A DNA stretch of 64,000 nt from Microbacterium sp. AB (GCF_032878875.1 NZ_CP118157.1:2418001-2482000), one strand, 5' to 3'. Numbered from the stretch's first letter, positions 17,173 through 27,331 are shown. A program made the numbers and translations. Notes: a model not told the origin generated them from the sequence alone.

Positions 17173-19161
17173 ATGACGCAGACGCTCCCGTACGGATCCT
17201 GGCCGTCGCCGATCGCCGCGGCCGACATCGCGCGCAGCTCGCCCCGGCTCGGCGACGCCCGGTTCGTGGGAGACGACATCTGGTGGGCCGAGGGCGTCGC
17301 CGCCGAGCGCGGACGCACCGCGGTGCTGCGCGCGAGCGACGGAGAGAGCGTCCTCCCCTCTCCGTGGAGCGCCCGTTCCCGCGTCCACGAGTACGGGGGC
17401 GGGGCCTGGACCGCGACCGACGACGGGGTCCTGCTGTTCGTCGAGCAGTCGGACCAGCGCGTGTACGCGCTCGCCCCCGGCGGCGAGCCCCGTGCGCTCA
17501 CCCCCGCATCCGGCGGCATGGGCTTCGGCGACCTCGTCCTCGCGGACGGCCGGCTCTGGGCCGTCCGCGAGACGCACGACGGGTCGCCCGTCCCGCCGCG
17601 CGACATCGTCGTCGTGCCCCTCGACGGCAGCGCGCAGGACGACGCGTCCGCCGTCCTCAGCGTCGTCGCCGGAAGCGACTTCGTCGCGTACCCCGCGCCG
17701 CGCGGCGACCGCCTCGCCTGGATCGCCTGGGACCATCCCGACATGCCCTGGGACGCGACGGAGCTCCGCGTGGGGCGCATCGACGCATCCGGCCGGGTGG
17801 CGGAATGGAGCGTCGTCGCCGGAGGCCGGGGCGCCGCCGGAGGGGCGGACGTCTCCGCCCTGCAGCCCGAGTGGACGGGCGACGGCGAGCTGCTGTTCGT
17901 GTCCGACCCGCCCATCGGCGAGGCCGCCGGGGCGCCCTCGCGCTGGAACCTGAGCCGGGCGACGCGGGGAGCGCGTGGGGAGACGTCGATCGCCCCCGTC
18001 CACGTCGCCGACGCCGACACGGGCGGCGCGCTGTGGAACCTCGGGACCCGATGGTACGCACCGCTCGAGGACGGCCGCATCGTCGCGGTGGAGACCGACG
18101 GACGGTCCCGGCTCGTGCTCCTCGACCCGGCCAGCGGCGCGGTCGCCGAGCTCGAGACGCCTCTCGGGGAGATCCTCGTGGCGGACGTCAGGGGGTCGCG
18201 AGTCCTCCTGGTCGGCGCCGGTCCGCGCACGCCCGGGGGCATCTGGCTGCTCGACGTCGACGCGCGCACGGTCGAGCCCGTGCGCGGAGGAGTGACCGAC
18301 CTCGATCCCCGATGGCTGCCGGAGGCCAGGGCGATGTCGTTCACCGGTCCGCGAGGCGACGTGCACACCTTCGCGTACCCGCCGACGAGCCCGGAGGCGC
18401 GGGGGCCGGCGGACGAGCTCCCTCCCTACCTCGTGCTCGTGCACGGCGGCCCGACGGCGCACGTGTCGGGATCCCTCTCCCTGGCCGTGACGTACTTCAC
18501 GAGCCGCGGCATCGGCGTCCTCGACGTCAACTACGGCGGCTCCACGGGGTACGGCCGTGCCTACCGGGAGCGGTTGAAGGGCGGATGGGGCGTCGTCGAC
18601 GTCGCGGACGCCGCGGCCGCCGCGGCCGGCATCGCGGAGGCGGGGCTCGCCGACCGCCGGCGTCTGGCGATCCGCGGCGGGTCGGCGGGCGGGTGGACGG
18701 TGCTGTGCGCCGTCGCCGGCACCGACGCGTTCGCCGCGGGGATCAGCCGCTACGGCGTGGCCGACCTGCGGATGCTCGTCGCGGAGACCCACGACTTCGA
18801 GGCCCGGTACCTCGACGGGCTCGTGGGGCCGCTCCCGGAGGCGGAGGAGCTCTACGTGAGCCGTTCGCCGCTCTCCCGGCCCGAGACGCTCCGCACGCCC
18901 CTCCTCATCCTCCAGGGAGCGGAGGACCCGGTGGTGCCGCCGTCGCAGTCGGAGGCGCTGCGCGACGCGCTCGCCGCCAACGGCGTCCCGCACGCGTACA
19001 TCCTCTTCGACGGCGAGTCGCACGGCTTCCGCGGCAGGGAGGCGATCGTCCGGTCCCTCGAGGCCGAGGTCGCGTTCCTCGGAGCCGTGCTCGGCTTCGA
19101 CGCACCGGGGGTGCCGGAGCTCGCCCTCGACGGGATGTCGGCGCGCGGCGGTACCTTCTGA
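17173..19161 (+). CDS. S9 family prolyl-oligopeptidase-like serine peptidase
   Basis: 662 aa, cytoplasmic (no signal). An N-terminal beta-propeller-like region (about 1-400) is followed by an alpha/beta hydrolase domain. The nucleophile Ser is in RGGSAGGWTVL (about residue 503), Asp in GAEDPVVPPSQSE and His in GESHGFRGRE. Closest in layout to dipeptidyl/acylaminoacyl peptidases. TAGCGT (17161-17166) ends 6 nt before the ATG, a leaderless arrangement. Four nucleotides separate it from the next gene. Confidence 0.9.
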   Translation: MTQTLPYGSWPSPIAAADIARSSPRLGDARFVGDDIWWAEGVAAERGRTAVLRASDGESVLPSPWSARSRVHEYGGGAWTATDDGVLLFVEQSDQRVYALAPGGEPRALTPASGGMGFGDLVLADGRLWAVRETHDGSPVPPRDIVVVPLDGSAQDDASAVLSVVAGSDFVAYPAPRGDRLAWIAWDHPDMPWDATELRVGRIDASGRVAEWSVVAGGRGAAGGADVSALQPEWTGDGELLFVSDPPIGEAAGAPSRWNLSRATRGARGETSIAPVHVADADTGGALWNLGTRWYAPLEDGRIVAVETDGRSRLVLLDPASGAVAELETPLGEILVADVRGSRVLLVGAGPRTPGGIWLLDVDARTVEPVRGGVTDLDPRWLPEARAMSFTGPRGDVHTFAYPPTSPEARGPADELPPYLVLVHGGPTAHVSGSLSLAVTYFTSRGIGVLDVNYGGSTGYGRAYRERLKGGWGVVDVADAAAAAAGIAEAGLADRRRLAIRGGSAGGWTVLCAVAGTDAFAAGISRYGVADLRMLVAETHDFEARYLDGLVGPLPEAEELYVSRSPLSRPETLRTPLLILQGAEDPVVPPSQSEALRDALAANGVPHAYILFDGESHGFRGREAIVRSLEAEVAFLGAVLGFDAPGVPELALDGMSARGGTF

Positions 19162-19165
19162 GGCG

Positions 19166-19942
19166 ATGGAACTGACAGGACTCGTGCTCGCCGCCATCGG
19201 CGCCGCCGACCTCGTGCGCCGTGGCGTGCGCGGCCGTCGGAGCCGCGCCCTGGGCGTGGCCGCCGTCCTCCTGCTCTGCGCGCTGGCGGGCGCCGCGCTC
19301 GGCGCCGGATCGTGGTCGTCCCTCCTGTTCGCGACGGTCCCCGTGGCGGCGGCCGCCGGATGGATCGTCACGATGCGCGCCGACGGATCGCGGCTCGGGT
19401 TCCTGCCCCTGGCTGGCGCGGCGGCGATCGCCGTGGCGGCGATGCTGCTGCGGCCGGCGCGCCCCGACCTCGTCATCCCGTGGGGCGGCGACGGGGAGCT
19501 GCCGGTGTCGCTCGCGCTGCTCGCCGTGGGCGGCGGGCTCTTCCTGCTCGACTCCGCCAACCGCGTCGTGCGCACCGCCCTGCGCTTCGAGGACGTGCCC
19601 TCCGACGAGGAGACGCCGACACCGCGACGACGGCTGTTCTCCGGCCTCGTCGCGCGCGATGGCCCGGCGCCCCCTCCCGACGGGCAGGCGGTGCACACCT
19701 TGCGAGGAGGACGCCTGATCGGGCCGCTCGAGCGCGTCGTGCTCGCGGGGCTGCTGCTCGCACAGGCCTACCCGGTCGTCGCCGCTCTCATCGCCGCCAA
19801 GGGCATCGTCCGATTCCCCGAGATCTCGCGCGACCGCGACCGGGGCACGCAGGCGGAGTACTTCCTCGTCGGGAGCATGGTGAGCTGGGCACTCGCCCTC
19901 GCCGTCACGGCTCTCGTGTGGTTCGGCGCGGCCTCCGTCTGA
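19166..19942 (+). CDS. Membrane protein of unknown function
   Basis: 258 aa with about five hydrophobic spans (near 5-20, 28-45, 50-68, 78-95, 112-128) and a C-terminal pair. A charged loop (about 140-190) precedes the C-terminal block GPLERVVLAGLLLAQAYPVVAALIAAKGIVRFPEI ... AEYFLVGSMVSWALALAV. That block resembles the C-terminus of DUF3307-type membrane proteins. Translationally linked to the peptidase gene upstream. No function assigned. Confidence 0.65.
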   Translation: MELTGLVLAAIGAADLVRRGVRGRRSRALGVAAVLLLCALAGAALGAGSWSSLLFATVPVAAAAGWIVTMRADGSRLGFLPLAGAAAIAVAAMLLRPARPDLVIPWGGDGELPVSLALLAVGGGLFLLDSANRVVRTALRFEDVPSDEETPTPRRRLFSGLVARDGPAPPPDGQAVHTLRGGRLIGPLERVVLAGLLLAQAYPVVAALIAAKGIVRFPEISRDRDRGTQAEYFLVGSMVSWALALAVTALVWFGAASV

Positions 19943-19955
19943 CCTCTGACGAAGG

Positions 19956-19977
19956 CGACGCCGTTCACGCGGCGTCG
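19956..19977. terminator. Hairpin over the hflX stop codon
   Basis: CGACGCCG and CGGCGTCG around a 6-nt loop. The loop contains the first bases of the hflX stop region. It serves the convergent membrane-protein and hflX genes. Confidence 0.5.
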
Positions 19978-21491
19978 GCCGCGAACGCCCCGAGCTCCGC
20001 GGCGAGACGCTGCGAGACGCGCACGTGCACCCGCGTCCCGCCCGACTCGTGCTCCTGCGAGAGGAAGACGCCCGTCTCGTGGATCGCGGAGATGAGATCG
20101 CCGCGGCTGTAGGGCACGAGCGCGTGCACCTCGACGGCGGGCACCGGCAGCGCGTCCTCGACGACGCCGCGGAGCTCGGCGATGCCCTCCCCCGTGCGCG
20201 AGGAGACGAAGACGGCATCCGGTTCGAGCCCTCGCAGCACGAGGCGGGTGTCGTCGTCGATCAGATCCGCCTTGTTGAAGACGACGATCTCGCGGATGTC
20301 TCGCGCGCCGACGTCCGCCATGACATCGCGGACCGTGGCGATCTGGCCGGCGGGATCGGGGTGATTCCCGTCGACGACGTGGACGAGCACGTCGGCGCCG
20401 GCGACCTCCTCGAGGGTCGAGCGGAACGCCTCGACCAGCTGATGCGGCAGGTTCCGCACGAAGCCCACGGTGTCGGCGAGCGTGAACACGCGGCCGTCCG
20501 CCGTCTCAGTGCGGCGGACCGTCGCGTCGAGCGTCGCGAACAGCGCGTTCTCCACGAGCACGCCCGCGCTCGTGAGCCGGTTCAGCAGCGACGACTTCCC
20601 GGCGTTCGTGTAGCCGGCGATCGCGACGGAGGGGATGGTGTTCCGCTTGCGCTCCGACCGCTTCGCATCGCGCGCGGGACCGAAGCCCCTGATCTGCTTG
20701 CGGAGCTGGGCCATCCGCGTGCGGATGCGGCGACGGTCGAGCTCGATCTTCGTCTCGCCCGGACCGCGCGAGCCCATGCCGGCTCCGCCCGCGCCCACCT
20801 GTCCGCCGGCCTGGCGGCTCATCGACTCGCCCCAGCCGCGCAGTCGCGGCAGGAGGTACTCGAGCTGGGCGAGCTCGACCTGCGCCTTGCCCTCCCGCGT
20901 CTTGGCGTGCTGGGCGAAGATGTCGAGGATGACGGCCGTGCGGTCGATGACCTTGACCTTGATGACGTCCTCGAGCGCGCGCCGCTGGCTCGGCGCGAGC
21001 TCGGTGTCGGCGATCACGGTGTCGGCGCCGACGGACGTGACGATGTCCTTCAGCTCCTCGGCCTTGCCCCGGCCGATGTACGTCGCGGGGTCCGGATGGG
21101 GACGACGCTGCAGCACGCCGTCGAGCACGGTGGAGCCTGCCGTCTCGGCCAGCGCCGAGAGCTCGCGCAGCGAGTTCTCGGCGTCCACGAGCGCGCCCTG
21201 CGGGTACACGCCGACGAGGACGACGTTCTCGAGTCGCAGCTGGCGGTACTCGACCTCGGTGACGTCCTCGAGCTCGGTCGAGAGCCCCGTGACACGCCGC
21301 AGCGCGTGACGCGCTTCGAGGTCCCACTGGTCTCCGTCGCTGGTCGACCCGGCCGCCGTCCCGGCATCCTGCAGCGCCTGAGCGGCCCCGAAGATGCGGA
21401 CGCCCGAACGCGAGTCGGCGTGCGAGAGCACGCGGTCGACCGGATCCGTCGTCGGATCGGCCTGTGCGTCGGGATGGATGGTGTCGGTCAA
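19965..21491 (-). CDS. hflX: GTPase HflX
   Basis: 508-aa ribosome-associated GTPase that rescues stalled or heat-damaged 70S particles. The N-terminal HflX domain has LVGVYPQGALVDAENSLREL and DPATYIGRGKAEEL. The glycine-rich linker AGGQVGAGGAGMGSRGPGETKIE is typical. G domain: G1 GYTNAGKSSLLNRL, G3 DTVGFVRNLPHQLVEAF, G4 FNKAD. The start is TTG with a GAAGAAGGG ribosome site. The N-terminal extension of about 60 residues is usual in actinobacteria. Confidence 0.95.
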   Translation of the reverse strand: MTDTIHPDAQADPTTDPVDRVLSHADSRSGVRIFGAAQALQDAGTAAGSTSDGDQWDLEARHALRRVTGLSTELEDVTEVEYRQLRLENVVLVGVYPQGALVDAENSLRELSALAETAGSTVLDGVLQRRPHPDPATYIGRGKAEELKDIVTSVGADTVIADTELAPSQRRALEDVIKVKVIDRTAVILDIFAQHAKTREGKAQVELAQLEYLLPRLRGWGESMSRQAGGQVGAGGAGMGSRGPGETKIELDRRRIRTRMAQLRKQIRGFGPARDAKRSERKRNTIPSVAIAGYTNAGKSSLLNRLTSAGVLVENALFATLDATVRRTETADGRVFTLADTVGFVRNLPHQLVEAFRSTLEEVAGADVLVHVVDGNHPDPAGQIATVRDVMADVGARDIREIVVFNKADLIDDDTRLVLRGLEPDAVFVSSRTGEGIAELRGVVEDALPVPAVEVHALVPYSRGDLISAIHETGVFLSQEHESGGTRVHVRVSQRLAAELGAFAADAA

Positions 21492-21654
21492 AGGGTGCCC
21501 TTCTTCGTTCGCTGGGAGCCGACGTCCGTCGGCCCGCCGTGGTGCACGCGGTCGCTGAGCCTTCCAGACTAGCTTCGCGCGCGATCGGGGGTAAGGAGGC
21601 GAGGTCTCGATACGGCTTCACATGGCCGGGACTCCTCCGGTAATCTCGGTCACC

Positions 21655-22293
21655 ATGGCGGATCACTACTTCAGCGAGCATCCCTCCGCCCCTGAGGAGC
21701 TCCGCCGGATCCGGGTGTCGCTGGCCGACCGAGACCTCGACGTGCTGACGGCGCGCGGGGTGTTCAGCCCCGATCACGTCGACGTCGGCACCGAGGTGCT
21801 GCTCGGCAATGCTCCGGATCCTCCTCCCGGGGGCGAGTTCCTCGACCTGGGCTGCGGCTGGGGGCCCGTCTCGCTCAGCCTCGCCCTGCGCGCTCCGCGT
21901 GCGCGGATCTGGGCGGTCGACGTGAACGAACGCGCCCTCGACCTCGTGCGCCGCAACGCGGCCGAGCTCGGCCTCGACAACGTCAACGCCGCACGGCCCG
22001 AGGATGTTCCCGACGACATCGCGTTCCGCACGATCTGGTCGAATCCGCCCATCCGCGTCGGCAAGGCCGTGCTGCACGAGATCCTGGAGACCTGGCTGCC
22101 CCGCCTGTGCCCGCGCAGCGACGCCTATCTCGTCGTGCAGCGCAACCTCGGCTCGGACTCGCTGCAGCGCTGGCTGGCGGCGACGCTGGACGCGGGTTTC
22201 AGCGTCCAGCGCCATGCCACGTCCAAGGGCTTCCGGGTGCTCCAGGTGCGCCGTCACGGCGCACCGCCGTCCGGCCCCGTCGACGTCGTCTAG
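21655..22293 (+). CDS. Class I SAM-dependent methyltransferase, RsmC/YbiN-like
   Basis: 212 aa. SAM-binding motif LDLGCGWGPVSLSLALRAP, acidic end of beta-2 WAVDVNERALDLVRRNA, and the catalytic NPPI motif (TIWSNPPIRVGKAVLHE) typical of N2-guanine or N-acting RNA methyltransferases such as RsmC. TAATCT (21641-21646) ends 8 nt before ATG 21655, fitting a leaderless start; an in-frame ATG 33 nt upstream is less likely. Its TAG stop overlaps the lysG stop in the shared palindrome CTAG. Confidence 0.85.
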   Translation: MADHYFSEHPSAPEELRRIRVSLADRDLDVLTARGVFSPDHVDVGTEVLLGNAPDPPPGGEFLDLGCGWGPVSLSLALRAPRARIWAVDVNERALDLVRRNAAELGLDNVNAARPEDVPDDIAFRTIWSNPPIRVGKAVLHEILETWLPRLCPRSDAYLVVQRNLGSDSLQRWLAATLDAGFSVQRHATSKGFRVLQVRRHGAPPSGPVDVV

Positions 22294-23183
22294 GACTCCC
22301 CGCTCTCGAGCGCCGCACGCGCCGCGGAGACGACCGCCTCGCGGATGTCCGAGAGCAGGGGCGAGCGCAGGTTCCACTGCTGCCAGTACAGGGGCACCCG
22401 CATCCGCGGCTCCCCCAGCGGGACGAGCAGCCCCGCCTCGATGGACGGCTGTGACTGCTGCGGCGGCAGCATCCCCCAGCCGAGGCCCAGTCTGACCGCC
22501 GCGGCGTAGTCCTCCGAGGCCGGCACGTAGTGGCGCGGCGGCTGCCGCGGCTCGACGCCGCGCTCCCGCAGCCAGGCCGACTGGATGTCGTCCGCGCGGT
22601 CGAAGTCGATGAGCGGGCCGCGTGCGAGCGCGCTCCGGGTGATGCCCTCCGGCATCCAGCGCGCGACGTACCCCGGCGTCGCGACGGCGTCGTAGATCAC
22701 GAGGCCGAGAGGCGTGACGGTGCAGCCGGCGATCGGCTCCCGCTGCGACGTGACGGCCGCCATCACGGCGCCGGCCTCGAGCAGGTCCGCGGTGCGGTCC
22801 TCGTCCTCCCGCCGCAGCTCGAACGCGACGTCGTGACTCCGCGTCACGGGCTCGAGCCCCGGCAGCAGCCAGGTCGCGAGGGAGTCCGCGTTGACCGCGA
22901 TGGGCACGTTCATCCGGCCGGGGCCCTCGAGGCCCAGCGCGACGCCGGCGTCGTGCCCCAGCAGCGCGTACTGACGCGACAGCCGCACGACGACCGACCC
23001 CGCCTCCGTGGGCCGGGCCGGCTTCGAGCGGACGACGAGCACCCGGCCCAGCTGCGCCTCGAGCGCGCGCAGCCGCTGGCTCACGGCCGACGGCGTGATC
23101 CGCAGCGCACGAGCTGCGCCCTCCAGGCTCCCCTCGTCGACGATCGCGGCGACGGTCTCGGCGAGCTCCGGGGAGATCCACAT
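22290..23183 (-). CDS. lysG: LysR-family regulator LysG/ArgP, activator of the lysine exporter
   Basis: 297 aa. The N-terminal LysR helix-turn-helix reads ELAETVAAIVDEGSLEGAARALRITPSAVSQRLRALE; the effector domain covers about residues 90-290. In Corynebacterium LysG activates lysE when lysine or arginine accumulates. Divergent from lysE across 76 nt holding a 10-bp inverted repeat. The start is leaderless-looking: TAAGAT (23195 to 23190), 6 nt, ATG. That hexamer lies inside the operator arm, consistent with autorepression. Confidence 0.92.
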   Translation of the reverse strand: MWISPELAETVAAIVDEGSLEGAARALRITPSAVSQRLRALEAQLGRVLVVRSKPARPTEAGSVVVRLSRQYALLGHDAGVALGLEGPGRMNVPIAVNADSLATWLLPGLEPVTRSHDVAFELRREDEDRTADLLEAGAVMAAVTSQREPIAGCTVTPLGLVIYDAVATPGYVARWMPEGITRSALARGPLIDFDRADDIQSAWLRERGVEPRQPPRHYVPASEDYAAAVRLGLGWGMLPPQQSQPSIEAGLLVPLGEPRMRVPLYWQQWNLRSPLLSDIREAVVSAARAALESGES

Positions 23184-23223
23184 AAGCAGATCTTAACCAG
23201 CCTGAGAATACTTAGATCTGCTT
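23184..23223. promoter_or_regulatory. LysG operator in the lysG-lysE intergenic region
   Basis: AAGCAGATCT (23184-23193) is repeated inverted as AGATCTGCTT (23214-23223) with a 20-nt centre, both 10/10. The left arm overlaps the lysG -10. The right arm ends 22 nt before the lysE -10, the usual position for a LysR activator site. Confidence 0.7.
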
Positions 23224-23259
23224 TTCATCTCGGCGCCCATCGGCGTAGCGTCTCCAGAC

Positions 23260-23949
23260 GTGATCAGCGCTCTCCTCGCCGGGCTCGGCCTCTCCCTGTC
23301 CCTCATCATCGCCCCCGGCGCGCAGAACGTCTTCCTCCTCAAGATGGGCATCCGGCGTGAGCACGTGATCGCCCTGGCGATCACGTGCTTCGTGAGCGAC
23401 ATCCTGCTGATCGCCGCGGGCGTCGCCGGCTTCGGCGTCGTCGTGGAGAACCTGCCCTGGCTGTTCCGGCTCGTGAAGTGGGCGGGCGTGGTGTTCCTCC
23501 TCGGCTACGCGCTGACCGCGGCGTGGCGGGCCGTGCGTCCCCGCGCCGAGGCGATCGAGGTCTCGGCGCACGCCGCCCCCGACGACTCCGCGACCGGCGG
23601 CGGCAGCGGCGGCGGCACCGCGACCGCGACCGCGACCATCGTCCGTGCGCAGACGACGACGTCGACGCTGATTCCCGCATTGCTGTCGTGCCTGGCCATC
23701 ACGTGGCTCAATCCGCACACCTACCTCGACACCGTGCTGCTCCTCGGGTCGGTCTCCACGGGCTACGGGGACGCCCGGTGGCTCTTCGGGGCGGGGGCCG
23801 TCCTCGGCAGCGCGATCTGGTTCGCGTTCCTCACGGCGCTGGCCCGGGTGGCCGCGAAGTGGCTGCGCTCGCCCGTGTCGTGGCGGATCCTCGACGGCGC
23901 CATCGCGGTCGTCATGCTGGGGCTCGCCACGGGGCTCGCCGCCGCCTGA
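23260..23949 (+). CDS. lysE: LysE-family basic amino acid exporter
   Basis: 229 aa, about six membrane spans. The start ISALLAGLGLSLSLIIAPGAQNVFLLKMGIRREHV and the second-half motif AITWLNPHTYLDTVLLLG match LysE. The cytoplasmic loop (about residues 90-135) holds a low-complexity GGGSGGGTATATAT tract between the two halves. GTG start; TAGCGT (23246-23251) lies 8 nt upstream, so probably leaderless. Expression likely depends on LysG. Its TGA abuts the dapF stop (TGATCA). Confidence 0.92.
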   Translation: MISALLAGLGLSLSLIIAPGAQNVFLLKMGIRREHVIALAITCFVSDILLIAAGVAGFGVVVENLPWLFRLVKWAGVVFLLGYALTAAWRAVRPRAEAIEVSAHAAPDDSATGGGSGGGTATATATIVRAQTTTSTLIPALLSCLAITWLNPHTYLDTVLLLGSVSTGYGDARWLFGAGAVLGSAIWFAFLTALARVAAKWLRSPVSWRILDGAIAVVMLGLATGLAAA

Positions 23950-24822
23950 TCAGGCGAGCGCGACCGCTCCCGAGAACACGAGGGTCGCGGGGCCCGAGAG
24001 CGCGACGTGCTCGCCCTCCTCTGTCGGGAACATCCGCACGCCGAGCGTGCCGCCCGGGACCTCCACCCGCCAGAAGTCGGGAGCTCCGGCACCCGCCCAG
24101 TCGCGCACGGCGAGCGCCGCCGCCGCCGTCCCCGTGCCGCACGAGAGGGTCTCGCCCACGCCGCGCTCGAACACGCGCATCCGGATGCGCCCGATGCCGT
24201 CCTTCACGCCCTGCGGGACGACGAACTCCACGTTGGCGCCGTGCGGCGGCAGGGGGTCGACGATCGGCTGCACCGTGAGATCGAGCGTCTCGAGCTCCTC
24301 CTCGGAGGCGAGCGCCACGACGACGTGCGGGTTTCCCACGTCGATGCCGAGCCCGGGGCGAGCGACGCCCAGTCCCTTCGCGCGCACGAGCGGATCCCCC
24401 GCATCCGCGCGCCAGCGGCCGAGATCGACCTGGAAGCCCGTCTCGCTGCGGGTGACGTCCTTCACGCCGGCGCGCGTGCCGATCGGAAGGGCGGATCCCG
24501 CGGGGAGCTCGGAGAGGCCGGTGTCGAGGAGATAGCGGGCGAACACGCGGGTGCCGTTGCCGCACATCTCGGCCTTCGAGCCGTCGGCGTTGCGGTAGTC
24601 CATGAACCACTCCGCGCCGGGCTCCTCGGCGAGGGCCGCGGCTCCCTCCGGGAGGCGCGCGGAACGCACGACGCGCAGCAGGCCGTCGCCGCCGATCCCG
24701 AACCGTCGGTCGCACAGGGCCGCGACCTGGTCGTCGGTGAGATCGAGCTCACCGTCGGGGTCGGCGACGATCACGAAGTCGTTGCCGGTGCCGTGCCCCT
24801 TGGTGAACTGGATCTCCGTCAT
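23950..24822 (-). CDS. dapF: Diaminopimelate epimerase
   Basis: 290 aa; converts LL- to meso-diaminopimelate for lysine and peptidoglycan. [13 protein letters not shown] at the N-terminus, first catalytic Cys in [13 protein letters not shown], second in [19 protein letters not shown] (24834 to 24829) ends 6 nt before the ATG, so probably leaderless. It lies downstream of miaA on the same strand. Confidence 0.96.
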   Translation of the reverse strand: MTEIQFTKGHGTGNDFVIVADPDGELDLTDDQVAALCDRRFGIGGDGLLRVVRSARLPEGAAALAEEPGAEWFMDYRNADGSKAEMCGNGTRVFARYLLDTGLSELPAGSALPIGTRAGVKDVTRSETGFQVDLGRWRADAGDPLVRAKGLGVARPGLGIDVGNPHVVVALASEEELETLDLTVQPIVDPLPPHGANVEFVVPQGVKDGIGRIRMRVFERGVGETLSCGTGTAAAALAVRDWAGAGAPDFWRVEVPGGTLGVRMFPTEEGEHVALSGPATLVFSGAVALA

Positions 24823-24869
24823 CGCCTCAGTCTATTCGGCCTCTTCCGGGCGGAGAGCGGCGCAGGCGG

Positions 24870-25790
24870 TCAGCGCGCGACGAGCGCGGCCGCGTCGGCG
24901 GAGCCGGCCTCGAGCCACCGCACGTCGTCGTAGCGGGTGAACCAGCTCACCTGGCGTCGCGCGTAGCGGCGCGTGAGCGCCTGGGTCTCCGCGATCGCCT
25001 GCGCCTGCGTGAGCGCGCCCTCCAGCTGCGAGAGCGCCTGGGCGTACCCGATGGCGCGCCGCGCCGTCGTTCCCCGCTCCAGCCCCTCCGCGCGCAGCCG
25101 TTCGGTCTCGTCGAGCATCCCCTCCGCCCACATCCGCTCGACGCGTCCGTCCAGTCGCCGGACGAGCGATGCGCGGTCCAGGGCGAGCCCGATGACGGTC
25201 GCCCTCCGCCAGAGCACGGGCCTCTCCGGCAGAGCGGCGCCGTGCGTCCGCTCGCCCTGCGCGATCACCTCGAGCGCGCGGACGACGCGCCGGGCGTTCC
25301 GCGGATCGATGCGCTCCGCCGTCGCCGGGTCTTCGCGCTGCAGCCGCGCGAAGAGCGCGCCGGCTCCGTGCGCCGCGAGCTCGGCCTCCAGCTCGGCCCG
25401 CAACGCCTCGTCCCGCGGCGGGAACCGGAAGTCGAAGAGCACGCTCGAGACGTAGAGCCCCGATCCCCCGACGAGGATCGCGTCGCGGCCTCGGCCGAGG
25501 ATGTCGTCGACGACACGGCGCGCCTCCGTCTGATACCGGGCGACCGCCGCGTCCTGCGTGACGTCGAGGACGTCGAGGAGGTGATGCGCGATCCCGCGTC
25601 GCTCGTCCGGCGGGACCTTGGCGGTGCCGACGTCCATGCCGCGGTACAGCTGCATGGCGTCCGCGTTGACGATCTCCGCGCCGCCGCCGTGTGCGGCGAG
25701 CTCCTCCGCGAGGTCGAGCGACAGATCGCTCTTGCCCGTGCCGGTCGCCCCGACGACGGCCCAGAGCCGCGGTCCGACGTCTCGGGTCAC
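24870..25790 (-). CDS. miaA: tRNA dimethylallyltransferase
   Basis: 306 aa; adds the isopentenyl group to A37 of tRNAs reading UNN codons, the substrate of MiaB. P-loop [33 protein letters not shown], and [12 protein letters not shown] are diagnostic. The C-terminal end has GYAQAL and [14 protein letters not shown]. The GTG start overlaps the miaB stop (GTGA). Upstream in-frame codons read within miaB and are rejected. Confidence 0.95.
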   Translation of the reverse strand: MTRDVGPRLWAVVGATGTGKSDLSLDLAEELAAHGGGAEIVNADAMQLYRGMDVGTAKVPPDERRGIAHHLLDVLDVTQDAAVARYQTEARRVVDDILGRGRDAILVGGSGLYVSSVLFDFRFPPRDEALRAELEAELAAHGAGALFARLQREDPATAERIDPRNARRVVRALEVIAQGERTHGAALPERPVLWRRATVIGLALDRASLVRRLDGRVERMWAEGMLDETERLRAEGLERGTTARRAIGYAQALSQLEGALTQAQAIAETQALTRRYARRQVSWFTRYDDVRWLEAGSADAAALVAR

Positions 25791-27331
25791 ACGCCCACGC
25801 GGATCGCGGGCAGGCCGAGGCGGACGGGGCCGGTCCCGCCGGAGCCGGCGGCGGGGGCCGCGCACGACTCCGCCTGCGAACGATCCCACGCGTCTCCCGC
25901 ACGTGTGCGGCGGATGCGCAGAGGCGCTCCGTCGCGGCTGTCCGCGAGCAGATGCGACGGCGCGGCATGCGTGATCTCGACCGTCACGACGTCGCCCGGA
26001 CGGGGGTGCTCCGACCCCGGCGGCAGCTCGAAGTGCACGAGCCGGTTGTCCTCGGCGCGGCCCGTCAGCCGGTGCGTCTCGGCGTCCTTCCTGCCCTCGC
26101 CCGTCGAGACGAGCACCTCGACGGAACGCCCGAGCTGCCTCTCGTTCTCCTCCAGCGAGATGCGCGCCTGGAGAGCGAGGAGACGGTCGTACCGCTCCTG
26201 CACGACCTCCTTCGGCACCTGTCCGGGCATGGTCGCGGCAGGGGTCCCCTCGCGGATCGAGTACTGGAACGTGAACGCGTTCGCGAAGCGCGCCTGCTCG
26301 ACGACCCGCATCGTGTCCTCGAAGTCGTCCTCGGTCTCACCGGGGAACCCGACGATGATGTCGGTGGAGATCGCGGCGTGCGGCATCTTCTCGCGGACGC
26401 GGTCGAGGATCCCCAGGAACCTCGCGCTGCGATAGGAGCGGCGCATCGCCTTGAGGATGCGGTCGCTGCCCGACTGCAGCGGCATGTGGAGCTGCGGCAT
26501 GACGGCGGGGGTCTCGGCCATCGCGTCGATGACGTCGTCGGTGAACGCCGCCGGGTGCGGGCTCGTGAATCGGATGCGTTCGAGGCCGTCGATCCGTCCC
26601 GCCGCGCGCAGCAGCTTCCCGAACGCCTCGCGATCGCCGAACTCCACGCCGTACGTGTTGACGTTCTGGCCGAGGAGCGTGACCTCGACGGCGCCGTCCT
26701 CGACGAGCAGGCCGATCTCGCTCAGGATGTCGCCGGGGCGGCGGTCCTTCTCCTTGCCGCGCAGGCTCGGGACGATGCAGAACGTGCACGTGTTGTTGCA
26801 GCCGACCGAGATCGACACCCAGCCGGACGAGGAGGAGTCGCGCTTGGTCGGGAGCGTGGAGGGGAAGACCTCGAGCGATTCGAGGATCTCGAGCTCGGCC
26901 TCGCCGTTGTGCCGTGAGCGCTCGAGCAGCTGCGGCAGCGAACCCATGTTGTGCGTGCCGAACACGACGTCGACCCACGGCGCCTTGTCGAGGACGGCGT
27001 CTTTGTCCATCTGCGCGAGGCAGCCGCCCACGGCGATCTGCATGCCCTCGTGCTCGTCCTTGCGCGACTTGAGGTGGCCGAGCGTGCCGTACAGCTTGCC
27101 CGACGCGTTCTCGCGCACCGCGCACGTGTTGATGACGACGAGATCGGCCTCCTCGCCGGAGGACGCCTTCACGTATCCCGCGCTCTCGAGCGATCCCGCC
27201 AGCCGCTCGGAGTCGTGCACGTTCATCTGGCAGCCGAAGGTGCGCACCTCGTACGAGCGCGGACGCCCCGCGGCGTCGAGAGCGGCCGGCGACGGCGCGA
27301 TGAGGGTCGGGGCGCTGGATGGCGTAGTCAT
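25787..27331 (-). CDS. miaB: tRNA-2-methylthio-N6-dimethylallyladenosine synthase
   Basis: 514-aa radical-SAM enzyme that methylthiolates i6A37. The N-terminal MTTase domain has [15 protein letters not shown] and [10 protein letters not shown]. The radical SAM Cys triad is in [20 protein letters not shown]. The TRAM domain is near residues 390-455. A TAGAAT hexamer (27346 to 27341) lies 9 nt before the ATG. First gene of miaB-miaA. Confidence 0.96.
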   Translation of the reverse strand: MTTPSSAPTLIAPSPAALDAAGRPRSYEVRTFGCQMNVHDSERLAGSLESAGYVKASSGEEADLVVINTCAVRENASGKLYGTLGHLKSRKDEHEGMQIAVGGCLAQMDKDAVLDKAPWVDVVFGTHNMGSLPQLLERSRHNGEAELEILESLEVFPSTLPTKRDSSSSGWVSISVGCNNTCTFCIVPSLRGKEKDRRPGDILSEIGLLVEDGAVEVTLLGQNVNTYGVEFGDREAFGKLLRAAGRIDGLERIRFTSPHPAAFTDDVIDAMAETPAVMPQLHMPLQSGSDRILKAMRRSYRSARFLGILDRVREKMPHAAISTDIIVGFPGETEDDFEDTMRVVEQARFANAFTFQYSIREGTPAATMPGQVPKEVVQERYDRLLALQARISLEENERQLGRSVEVLVSTGEGRKDAETHRLTGRAEDNRLVHFELPPGSEHPRPGDVVTVEITHAAPSHLLADSRDGAPLRIRRTRAGDAWDRSQAESCAAPAAGSGGTGPVRLGLPAIRVGV

